A stretch of 47,388 bases of DNA from NCBI GenBank assembly GCA_018399135.1, contig JAGYPB010000020.1:1-47388 (forward strand), written 5' to 3'. How positions within the stretch are numbered: position 1 is the stretch's first letter; each line of letters starts with the position of its first letter. This DNA comes from Deltaproteobacteria bacterium. Its GTDB lineage: Bacteria; Desulfobacterota; Desulfuromonadia; Desulfuromonadales; Geopsychrobacteraceae. Shown in pieces: positions 24,351-31,822 of this stretch. A model generated the notes under the pieces. That model worked only from the letters and a program-made list of their open reading frames with translations, did no database searches and was not told the DNA's origin. A program made the translations under genes and the position numbers.

Positions 24351-24410
24351 TGTACCTATTCAGCTGTCGTCCTTGTCACAGGACTCCCGACCTGGTGCTG
24401 AACAGACACA
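24351..24410 (+). repeat. Dispersed palindromic repeat, family A, between tolB and pal
   Basis: It begins TGTACCTATTCAGCTGTCGT and ends GTGCTGAACAGACACA, with a CAGG/CCTG mini-stem in the middle instead of the GATCCTG stem of the 19420 copy, a compensatory pattern. It lies 7 bases past the tolB stop, inside the tol-pal operon. Confidence 0.78.
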
Positions 24411-24416
24411 CTGAAA

Positions 24417-25715
24417 TTACCAGCGCCCTGACCAGGCTGGATGCGACGCCCGGTCACCGGCGGCGGCAATACGTCTGGCACCACTGCCATCAGCGCGCAT
24501 CATCCACAGCGTTTTTCCGCGACCGTCATCGTGGGAATAGACCAGAAAACGACCGTCCGGACTCCAGCGTGGGTGCTCCTTGCTTGCGGGCCCAAAGGTG
24601 ATCTGCCGCTCCTCGGTGCCGTCAACGTTGATGGTGAAGAGGTTAAAGGTTCCATCCTCCATGCGTGAAAAAACAATTCGCTCATTTTTTGGATTCCATG
24701 CCGGTGTCGCATTGTAACGCCCATCGTAGGTCAAGCGCCGGACCTCGCGGGTGTGAATATCAACGATAAAGATATGGGGATTGCCGAGACGATCCGAGAC
24801 AAAGGCAATACGATTACCGTCCGGGCTCCAGGAAGGGTCAACATCTATAGCATAATGATTGGTCAGCCGTTTTAGCAAGGTGCCGTTAGTCCCCATGAGA
24901 TAAAGCTCGGCATTGCCGTCTTTTGACAGGGTCAGGGCAATCTGGCGTCCATCGGGGCTGTAACGACCACTGATATTAAGCCCCAGCTGAAACGATAAAC
25001 GTGACTCCTGGCCGGTGTAAACTTCCTTGCGGAACAGATCAGGGTTTTCCTGCCGATAAGAGGTAAAAATCAGCTCTTTGCTCCTCGATGAAAAATCGGG
25101 ATTCAGCACAATCGAGCGATGGTCGGTCAGGCGCACCGCGCCATGGCCGTCGATATCCATCAGATAGAGCTCCTTGTTTCCGGTCTGTTCGGAAATGTAG
25201 GCAACTTTGGTAGCAAAAGGACCGCTTTCACCGGTCAGCTGCTCTAACACCTGGTCAGCAAAGGTATGAGCGATCTTGCGCACATCGCTGCGCTGACCCA
25301 CATAGCGCCGGCCGGTAAGCAGACGCTGACTGGTGACATCGTACAAACGCATATCCACGGTTAACTGATCGCCACTGAGTTGATAGCCGCCCTTGATCAG
25401 CAACTCGGTACCAAGAACCCGCCATTGGGGGAAATTGACATCGCTGCGTTGCAGGCCGGGTCGCCGTGCATCACTCAAAAAAGACGCGGGGTCGATAAAA
25501 CGGAAGAGCCCGGAAAGTTCCAGGTCGTATTCCAGCACCCGATTAAATTCAGCAGCCACTTCTGCATGGGCAGCGGTAATCGGCAGAATGGAATTCAACG
25601 CCAGGGGAATAGCCTGCTGCCCCGGCGAACTGATTTCAATGCGACTGGCAAGGGTGGGGCAGACAAATACAAAAGTCAAAACAACGGCAACAAATAGTCG
25701 CAACAATATTTTCAT
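24417..25715 (-). CDS. tolB: Tol-Pal protein TolB
   Basis: The 432-residue periplasmic protein has a signal peptide (FVAVVLTFVFVCPTLA), an N-terminal TolB domain and a six-bladed beta-propeller. Repeated blade signatures are visible: WSPDGNRIAFVSDRLGNPHI, YSPDGRQIALTLSKDGNAEL, WSPDGRFLVYSHDDGRG and WNPKNERIVFSR. TolB links Pal to TolA during outer-membrane invagination. ATG 25715 overlaps the tolA stop by one base (TGATG). Confidence 0.95.
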   Translation of the reverse strand: MKILLRLFVAVVLTFVFVCPTLASRIEISSPGQQAIPLALNSILPITAAHAEVAAEFNRVLEYDLELSGLFRFIDPASFLSDARRPGLQRSDVNFPQWRVLGTELLIKGGYQLSGDQLTVDMRLYDVTSQRLLTGRRYVGQRSDVRKIAHTFADQVLEQLTGESGPFATKVAYISEQTGNKELYLMDIDGHGAVRLTDHRSIVLNPDFSSRSKELIFTSYRQENPDLFRKEVYTGQESRLSFQLGLNISGRYSPDGRQIALTLSKDGNAELYLMGTNGTLLKRLTNHYAIDVDPSWSPDGNRIAFVSDRLGNPHIFIVDIHTREVRRLTYDGRYNATPAWNPKNERIVFSRMEDGTFNLFTINVDGTEERQITFGPASKEHPRWSPDGRFLVYSHDDGRGKTLWMMRADGSGARRIAAAGDRASHPAWSGRW

Positions 25716-26769
25716 CAATCCAGCATCTCCTTAAGGTTGAAGACAATGGTGAATTCCATGGTCTGAGGCAACGGTTGAGCCAATTGCCGGGAGCGGGTCA
25801 GGGCACGTACCAGGGATTCATCGAAGGCAGCATGACCGGAGCGGCTCACCCAGCTAAAACTGGTTCGGGTACCGGCAGCATTGTAGGTGACACGTACCAC
25901 CGCTTCCGGATTGCCGGTTGCCAGAGCGCGCGGGAAAGTCCAGTTCTGACGGATAAACTCCTGGACATAGGCGGAGGCACTGACCCCGGCCTCGCTACCG
26001 CGCCCGTCGGTCATGCCGACCGGTGCGTCGGGAATGGGCGACTCAGGTGCCCGTGCTGCCGACCGCAATGAGTCAAGACGCGCCTGGCGCGCGCGCTCGT
26101 CCTCTTCACGCTGGCGTTGCGCTGCCATATCAGCCAGGCGCTGTTCACGTGCACGATCTTCCAGCTGGCGCTGTTGTTCAGCCAGACGCTGACGTTCGGC
26201 TTCTTCCCTCTTGCGCTGTTCTTCAGCCAGCCGGCGCTTTTCCGCTTCTTCACGTTTACGTTGTTCTTCGGCCAAGCGTTTCTTCTCAGCCTCGTCGCGC
26301 TTGCGTTGCTCCTCGGCAAGACGACGTTTTTCCGCTTCCTCGCGTTTGCGCTGCTCCTCGGCCAGACGTTCACGCTCGATTTCTTCCGGGGTTGGTCCGG
26401 GGATCAATTCCGGTTCGGGTTCCGGTTCGCTCCGGCAAGTGGGAACCGGTTCAGGTTCCGGGGTGGAGGCAGCGCGGGAGCGGGTTCCGGATGGGTTCCG
26501 GCCTCTCAACGGCGCGGGGGAGTGACTTCCGGTGCCGGCGGTTGCGGCGCTGCTTCAAGTGACTGGCCTGCGGACCCAATACCGGCGCATTGACCAGGGA
26601 TTGACCCGATAAACCGGTGGCGCAGTGACCGGCGCACGCTGAAAAACGGCGTAAAATAAAGGGCCACCAGCAACAGATGGAGCAGTATTGACACGACCAG
26701 CATTTTGAAAAAGTCGGACTCCAGCCGGGGCGGACGGCTGTATCTTTTGTCGGAACCCAAAGGCGTCAT
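25715..26769 (-). pseudogene. tolA: TolA, split by several single-base frameshifts
   Basis: Start ATG 26769 encodes the N-terminal membrane anchor (FFKMLVVSILLHLLLVALYF). The rest, in a different frame ending at TGA 25715, has a long charged helix with repeated LAEEQRKREEAEKRR units and a C-terminal TonB/TolA-like domain (SAYVQEFIRQNWTFPRALAT). Between them the homologous Pro-rich linker hops frame: PVTAPPVYRVN, then SLVNAPVLGPQAS, then SLEAAPQPPAPEVTPP, then HPEPAPALPPP, then PEPEPVP. At least four one-base indels around 26630, 26600, 26565 and 26510-26455 would be needed. This is probably sequence error in a GC-rich, repetitive stretch, or real decay. TolA spans the periplasm between TolQR and TolB-Pal. 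Confidence 0.85.
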
Positions 26770-26776
26770 AGCAGCT

Positions 26777-27196
26777 TCAGTCTTCCGGCAGACGGGTGAC
26801 CATCCCCAGTTTGTCGACTCCAGCCTGTTTGATGGCCGCCATCACCTGCACTACCAATCCATAGGCAACAGCCTGATCCGCTTCGAGAAACACCTGCAGA
26901 TCGGGACGATTCTGCAGCGCCTGACGGACAACGCGCTCAAGACTGCCAACCCCCTCAACGTCAACCTGATCGACACTGATCTGGCCACTGCGCTGCAGCA
27001 CCACCACCATCGGCTCGATATCCGCCGGCAATCCGGGGGTCTGCTGCACCTGGGGCAGATCAATCTCCATCCCCTGATCGAGCATCGGCGCGGTAACCAT
27101 GAAGATAATCAGCAGCACCAGCATAACATCAACAAAGGGAGTGACGTTAATCTGCGCCATGGCGCTGCGGCGGGGGCCGCTACGTCTGACATCCAT
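26777..27196 (-). CDS. tolR: Tol-Pal protein TolR (ExbD family)
   Basis: The 139-residue protein has a single helix near the N-terminus (MLVLLIIFMVTAPM) preceded by INVTPFVDV, where the Asp (in VDV) is the conserved proton-path residue of ExbD/TolR. The rest is a periplasmic domain with LPQVQQTPGLPAD and the final VMAAIKQAGVDKLGMVTRLP. TolR and TolQ use the proton motive force to energise TolA. It begins two bases after the tolQ stop and the tolA start lies seven bases past its stop. Confidence 0.95.
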   Translation of the reverse strand: MDVRRSGPRRSAMAQINVTPFVDVMLVLLIIFMVTAPMLDQGMEIDLPQVQQTPGLPADIEPMVVVLQRSGQISVDQVDVEGVGSLERVVRQALQNRPDLQVFLEADQAVAYGLVVQVMAAIKQAGVDKLGMVTRLPED

Positions 27197-27197
27197 G

Positions 27198-27875
27198 CTA
27201 TTTGCCCCGCTCCATGCGCTCGAGAATGTTCAGAAATTCCTGACTGAAATTATCCATTTCACCGATCAGTTCATTGACCTTGTTCAAGAAGTGATTGTAA
27301 CCGATGACTGCCGGAATCGCCGCTGCCAGACCGATGGCCGTCGCGACCAGCGCTTCGGAAATACCGGGGGCAACAACCGCCAAAGAAGCACTACCGGTCT
27401 GGCCGATGCCGTGAAAGGCATCCATAATCCCCCAGACCGTACCAAACAGTCCGATAAAGGGGGTGATGGAACCAGTGGTAGCGAGAAACGTCAGATATTT
27501 TTCCAGGCGCTGGGTTTCCTGAGTTGTAGCTCGACGCAGGGCGCGGGCAACAATATCGGTGTTCGGCATACGACTGGTGAACTCTTCCGCCACGTTATCA
27601 TCAGCGGGACGCTTTTTCAGCTGCAGCAATTCATGATAGCCCTCGCGAAACAGACTGGCAACGGGAGAATTGCTGAATTCCTTGACCCCCTGACCAATCA
27701 GGTCGAAACGCTTCTTGGTCCAGAAAAAATCGAGAAAGCGATCGGTCTCGGTCATGGCTTTGCGCACAACCGCCAGTTTGTAAAAAATGATGGCCCAGGA
27801 CACCAGGGAAAAATACACGAGAATAATCAGGACACTTTTAACCACGGGTCCGGAACTTAATACGAGCTCGAGCAA
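27198..27875 (-). CDS. tolQ: Tol-Pal protein TolQ (MotA/TolQ/ExbB family)
   Basis: The 225-residue inner membrane protein has three helices: VLIILVYFSLVSWAIIFYK, PFIGLFGTVWGIMDAF and ALVATAIGLAAAIPAVIGYN. The second and third hold the conserved GLFGTVWG and PGISEALVATAIGL motifs of the proton channel. TTG 27875 is the start, with GAGGAG eight bases upstream; no ATG fits the family N-terminus. It heads the tol genes. About 70 bases separate it from the DUF2064 gene; a shared transcript with the queC operon is possible. Confidence 0.93.
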   Translation of the reverse strand: MLELVLSSGPVVKSVLIILVYFSLVSWAIIFYKLAVVRKAMTETDRFLDFFWTKKRFDLIGQGVKEFSNSPVASLFREGYHELLQLKKRPADDNVAEEFTSRMPNTDIVARALRRATTQETQRLEKYLTFLATTGSITPFIGLFGTVWGIMDAFHGIGQTGSASLAVVAPGISEALVATAIGLAAAIPAVIGYNHFLNKVNELIGEMDNFSQEFLNILERMERGK

Positions 27876-27944
27876 GGGTGACTCTCCTCTTTTGGGTTGA
27901 ATTTTTATCCGTTTTGCCGCTGGATTATCCGGCAGCGCGCCTGT

Positions 27945-28661
27945 TCAAGTCAAGTTGTCGTCAACGGATACGCAACTGTGTCTTAGCACCTTTTTGATAT
28001 GAATAGCCGTGGGTGAATGGGGAGTGCGTGTCATCAGACGCAACAGGGCGGGCAGATCATCAAGATCATCCCAAGGTTCAAGTAACACCGAATGCACCCC
28101 CAATTGCACAGCTTTGGCCAGGGTCTGCTCAAGAACCTTACCGGTACTCCAGCTGATCCCATCGAACAGCAGCGCATGATGGGTCGCTTCACCGACCAGA
28201 TAATATCCACCATCGACCGCCGGCCCATGAACCAGGTCGGCATCCTCCAGGGCGTTGAAAGCCTGTTCAATCCGCTCCAACGGCAGATCCGGGGCATCGC
28301 TGCCGATCAGCAGCGCCGCATCATAGCCGGTGGCCAACCAGTCTGACAGGCAGCGCGCCATGCGTTCTCCCAGGTTTACGCCACGTTGGGGAACCAGCTT
28401 TATCCCGGGAAAAGTGGTAGCGAACCAATCCGCGTTGCCACTGTAACAGATGACCAGCTCGCACCCGCAAAAACCGCTCATGCGTGTCACTGTTTCCTGC
28501 AGACAAACCCGATAAAGATCGGCAGCTTGTTCAGGCGTCAGGGGCGGACAAAGGCGGGTTTTGACCATTCCGGGGGCCGGCTGTTTGGCAAAAATCCCTA
28601 AAATCCGCTTTTTTGTTGTGCCGGGGCAGGACTTATCCACTTTTTCCACAGACTTATCCAC
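27945..28661 (-). CDS. DUF2064 family glycosyltransferase-like protein
   Basis: The 238-residue protein belongs to the family also labelled TIGR04282 (in some genomes linked to arsenosugar synthesis). It has a nucleotide-binding start ILGIFAKQPAPGMVKTRL, DAALLIGSDAPDLPLERI and VHGPAVDGGYYLVG, typical of a GT-A-like nucleotidyltransferase fold. No arsS partner is nearby, so the family name should not be taken as function. The start is uncertain. GTG 28661 begins within a run of DnaA-box-like repeats and gives an odd VDKSVEKVDKS start; a later start nearer ILGIF would match the family better. It lies three bases past the folE2 stop. Confidence 0.8.
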   Translation of the reverse strand: MDKSVEKVDKSCPGTTKKRILGIFAKQPAPGMVKTRLCPPLTPEQAADLYRVCLQETVTRMSGFCGCELVICYSGNADWFATTFPGIKLVPQRGVNLGERMARCLSDWLATGYDAALLIGSDAPDLPLERIEQAFNALEDADLVHGPAVDGGYYLVGEATHHALLFDGISWSTGKVLEQTLAKAVQLGVHSVLLEPWDDLDDLPALLRLMTRTPHSPTAIHIKKVLRHSCVSVDDNLT

Positions 28662-28662
28662 A
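28633..28662. promoter_or_regulatory. Cluster of three DnaA-box-like 9-mers
   Basis: The plus strand reads TTATCCACT, TTTTCCACA, then three bases and TTATCCACA. The last is the perfect DnaA box; each of the others has one mismatch. They are in the same direction, spaced 9 and 12 bases. They sit at the folE2/DUF2064 junction, partly coding. No other boxes or AT-rich region are seen around, so this is not an origin; a DnaA-responsive or titration site is possible, or chance. Confidence 0.4.
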
Positions 28663-28664
28663 GG

Positions 28665-29435
28665 CTAGAGAGGCCCACGCTCGACCATAGCATAGGCCGA
28701 ATGGTTGTGGATCGACTCAAAGTTTTCGCATTGGATACTGAACCAACGAACCCGCTTTTCTGCTGCGAGCGTTTCAGTCACTGCCCTTACCATATCTTCA
28801 ACAAACATGGGATTGTCGTAAGCGCGCTCTGTCACCGCCTTTTCATCTTCGCGTTTAAGCAAAGCGTAAACCTCGCAGCTGGCACACTCCTCAACCCATC
28901 CGATCAGATCTTCAAGCCAGATATGCTCACGATATCGTACACGAACGGTTACCAGACTACGCTGATTGTGGGCACCCCGCTCACTGATCTCTTTGGAACA
29001 GGGGCACAGAGAGGTCACCGGGACCCGCGCCTCGAGCATGAAATCAAATTGTTCGGACAGAGTACCGACCATGCGACACTGATATTCGAGCAGGCCGCGA
29101 GCACCTGACACCGGTGCGCGCTTTTCAATAAAATAGGGGAAATCAAGTTCCAGATGGGCACGATCAGCACCGAGACGGCTTTTCATCTCTGTCAGGATGG
29201 TCTCGATATTTTCGACACTGATCTCGCCATGATAGAGATTAAGCACCTCAATAAAACGGCTCATGTGGGTGCCTTTAAAGTGCGCCGGCAGATCAACATA
29301 CATATTGACACGTGCCACCGTGTATTGACGCTCACGGAATTTATCCTGCACAACAATCGGATAGCGGATATCTTTGACGCCAACCTTGTCGATAGCAATC
29401 CGGCGTTCATCAGGGCTCTGCTGCATATCGGGCAT
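28665..29435 (-). CDS. folE2: GTP cyclohydrolase FolE2 (type IB)
   Basis: The 256-residue enzyme converts GTP to 7,8-dihydroneopterin triphosphate, feeding folate and queuosine pathways. Family signatures include VTSLCPCSKEISERGAHNQR with the catalytic Cys, MSRFIEVLNL and ESIHNHSAYA near the end. It is metal-versatile, used instead of FolE. Start choice is uncertain: ATG 29435 (MPDMQQSPDERR) has GAGAG; ATG 29471 overlaps queC by 11 bases. It lies directly after queC, with which it shares the preQ0 pathway. Confidence 0.93.
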   Translation of the reverse strand: MPDMQQSPDERRIAIDKVGVKDIRYPIVVQDKFRERQYTVARVNMYVDLPAHFKGTHMSRFIEVLNLYHGEISVENIETILTEMKSRLGADRAHLELDFPYFIEKRAPVSGARGLLEYQCRMVGTLSEQFDFMLEARVPVTSLCPCSKEISERGAHNQRSLVTVRVRYREHIWLEDLIGWVEECASCEVYALLKREDEKAVTERAYDNPMFVEDMVRAVTETLAAEKRVRWFSIQCENFESIHNHSAYAMVERGPL

Positions 29436-29460
29436 CTCTCGGCGGAGGGAAAGTAAGGGA

Positions 29461-30135
29461 TCAGGATGCATAGGTCAGTGGATCCTCCTGGTGAATTTCC
29501 GTGAACCCCTTTAAGCGCAACCGGCAGGAATCACAGTGACCACACGACAGCCCCGTCGGGGTTGGGTCGTAACAGGAATGGGTCAAGCGATAGTCGACAC
29601 CGAGGTCGAGGCCACGGCGAATAATCTCCCCTTTGGTCAGATCGATCAGCGGTGCCTGAATCTGGTATCCCTGACCCTCAACCCCGGCCCTGGTAGCCAG
29701 GTTGGCCAGTTCCTGAAAGGATCGGATAAATTCCGGGCGGCAATCAGGATAACCTGAATAGTCCAGAGCGTTAACACCGATAAAGATATCACCGGCGCCA
29801 AGCACTTCGGCCCAACCCAGGGCAAAAGACAGAAAAATCGTGTTGCGTGCGGGCACGTAGGTAACCGGAATACCAGCATCCTGTGTTACATCTTTGGGCA
29901 CCTCGATATCAGCCGTCAGGGCACTGCCACCGACCAGGCGCATATCGATATCGATCACCAGATGCCTGGCAGCACCGATCAACGGCGCATATTCCCGGGC
30001 TTTTTCCAGCTCAACAGCGTGGCGCTGACCATAGTTGAAACTAAGAGCGTACGGGGTAAACCCCTGCTCTTTGGCTATTGCCATACAGGTGGTCGAATCA
30101 AGACCTCCGCTATAAAGGACAACGGCGTTTTTCAT
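29461..30135 (-). CDS. queC: 7-cyano-7-deazaguanine (preQ0) synthase QueC
   Basis: The 224-residue enzyme makes preQ0 from 7-carboxy-7-deazaguanine with ATP and ammonia. It has the PP-loop [35 protein letters not shown], and the C-terminal zinc site [20 protein letters not shown] (four Cys). ATG 30135 overlaps the pyk end by four bases (ATGA), so translation is coupled. folE2 follows, supporting a queuosine module; queD and queE are not in the window. Confidence 0.95.
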   Translation of the reverse strand: MKNAVVLYSGGLDSTTCMAIAKEQGFTPYALSFNYGQRHAVELEKAREYAPLIGAARHLVIDIDMRLVGGSALTADIEVPKDVTQDAGIPVTYVPARNTIFLSFALGWAEVLGAGDIFIGVNALDYSGYPDCRPEFIRSFQELANLATRAGVEGQGYQIQAPLIDLTKGEIIRRGLDLGVDYRLTHSCYDPTPTGLSCGHCDSCRLRLKGFTEIHQEDPLTYAS

Positions 30136-31604
30136 GATGCCACTCGATAGGGTGCGCCATGCACCTCATAAAAGTTCCCCGTGCCGAGGCGATGAATCTT
30201 GAGCAGATTGGTGGTACCCGGCGCAGAAACCGGACTGCCCATGGTAATCACCACCACATCGCCGGGCTTTAACAGCCCTTTTTCCAGCACGACTTTCTCA
30301 ACCGATGCGATCTGCGCTTCCGTATCCCCTTCAATGTCGACACGCAGGGAACTGACCCCACGATAGAGGGCGAGATGGCGGCGCACCTGTTGAGTCGGCG
30401 TTACCGCATAAACCGGCAGGGATGGTCGGTACTTGGCTACCAGGGTTGCGGTGCTGCCGGTCTGGGTAAAAGCCAGAATCGCTGCGGCACCAACAAATTG
30501 GGCGGCCTGGCAGGCGCCCTGGCCAATCACGTCGGGGATATTCTGATGAAAACCCGAATCTTCGAGCTTAAAGGGTAGTCGGGCACTCAGGTTCTGATCG
30601 GCTTCAACATCATGGGCGATGCGGTTCATGACCTCGACCGCAGCCACCGGGAACAGACCCGCCGCTGTTTCCCCTGACAACATGACCGCATCAGTACCAT
30701 CTAGAATGGCGTTAGCGACATCGGAGGTTTCGGCGCGGGTTGGACGCGGATTGCCGATCATGCTTTCAAGCATCTGGGTGGCGGTAATCACCGGCTTGCC
30801 GGCCTCATTACACTGACGGATAATTCCCTTCTGGATCAACGGCACCTGCTCTGATGGCAGTTCAACCCCAAGGTCCCCACGCGCCACCATCACTCCGTCG
30901 GTGGCCGTGAGAATGTCGCTGAAGTTGGCTACCGCTTCGGGCTTTTCGATTTTGGCAATCACCCGGATCGGGGAATGATGATCAAAAATAATCTGTTTGA
31001 GTTGACAGATCTCTTCTGCCGTACGGACAAAAGATAAGGCCACCCAATCGAGTTCCTGGGCGATGGAAAACTCAAGATCAACGTAATCCTTGGCGGTCAG
31101 AGCCGGGGTCGAAACATTGACTCCGGGCAGGTTGATCCCTTTGCGATCTTTAAGCTGCCCTCCCTGCCTGACCAGACAATGCACCTCTACACTGTTGCTG
31201 TGCACGACCTCAAGCTCCAGTTGCCCGTCATCAAGCAGAATCCGATCACCGGACTCAACGTCACCCGGCAGATCCTGGTAATTTGTCGGAATGATGCCGT
31301 CACCACCTTCAACATCAGCAGTGGTAACGATCACCTCCTGGCCACGCGTCAATGTTTGTACGCCACCCCGCATCACACCGGTACGAATTTTCGGCCCCTG
31401 AAGATCACCAAGAATCGATACGGCTTTGCGGTGTAATATCGAGAGTTCACGAATTTGATCGATCCAGATTTTTTTCTGTTCCAGTTCACCGTGGGAAAAG
31501 TTCAACCGGAACACATCCACTCCGGCCTTGAGCAGATTTTCAAGTTGCTCACGCTCTCCACAGGACGGCCCTACCGTGGCAACAATTTTGGTATGTCGGT
31601 ACAT
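30132..31604 (-). CDS. pyk: Pyruvate kinase
   Basis: The 490-residue glycolytic enzyme makes pyruvate and ATP from phosphoenolpyruvate and ADP. Signatures: [28 protein letters not shown], the active-site [13 protein letters not shown], and [19 protein letters not shown], then [15 protein letters not shown]. The C-terminal domain ([20 protein letters not shown]) is the regulatory domain. ATG 31604 has GGAGG six bases upstream. It is the first gene of the pyk-queC-folE2-DUF2064 run, divergent from mrcA. The 218-base gap upstream holds both promoters; no obvious boxes were found. Confidence 0.96.
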   Translation of the reverse strand: MYRHTKIVATVGPSCGEREQLENLLKAGVDVFRLNFSHGELEQKKIWIDQIRELSILHRKAVSILGDLQGPKIRTGVMRGGVQTLTRGQEVIVTTADVEGGDGIIPTNYQDLPGDVESGDRILLDDGQLELEVVHSNSVEVHCLVRQGGQLKDRKGINLPGVNVSTPALTAKDYVDLEFSIAQELDWVALSFVRTAEEICQLKQIIFDHHSPIRVIAKIEKPEAVANFSDILTATDGVMVARGDLGVELPSEQVPLIQKGIIRQCNEAGKPVITATQMLESMIGNPRPTRAETSDVANAILDGTDAVMLSGETAAGLFPVAAVEVMNRIAHDVEADQNLSARLPFKLEDSGFHQNIPDVIGQGACQAAQFVGAAAILAFTQTGSTATLVAKYRPSLPVYAVTPTQQVRRHLALYRGVSSLRVDIEGDTEAQIASVEKVVLEKGLLKPGDVVVITMGSPVSAPGTTNLLKIHRLGTGNFYEVHGAPYRVAS

Positions 31605-31822
31605 TTATTTCCTCCGGCGCTGTGCGCCATCATAAGGTTTTATTGAAAAACCGGCTTGATTAAAACCTTGGGCCTTTTCTGTTATCAGATTGATGCCAAC
31701 CAGATAGGATCCAGTTGCTCCCCCAGGCACCCATGTTATATATCTCTATCAATCTTTTTTGCATCCACACTCTATGCTGGTCAACAGAAACAATTTTTTG
31801 CCTGCAAGTCTATAAAAATCAT

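Noticed and set aside
26120..26380. Tandem DNA repeat as a possible CRISPR-like array
   Set aside because: The period is explained by the LAEEQRKREEAEKRR repeats of the TolA helix on the minus strand.
26455..26640. Programmed frameshifting in tolA
   Set aside because: Several separate shifts are needed and no slippery heptamers are seen; error or decay is simpler.
28633..28662. Replication origin from DnaA boxes
   Set aside because: Only three boxes, no AT-rich unwinding region, no dnaA, dnaN or gidA nearby.
31715..31822. Longer N-terminus for penicillin-binding protein 1A
   Set aside because: The extra 36 residues are not like the family and would put a second hydrophobic stretch before the normal anchor.
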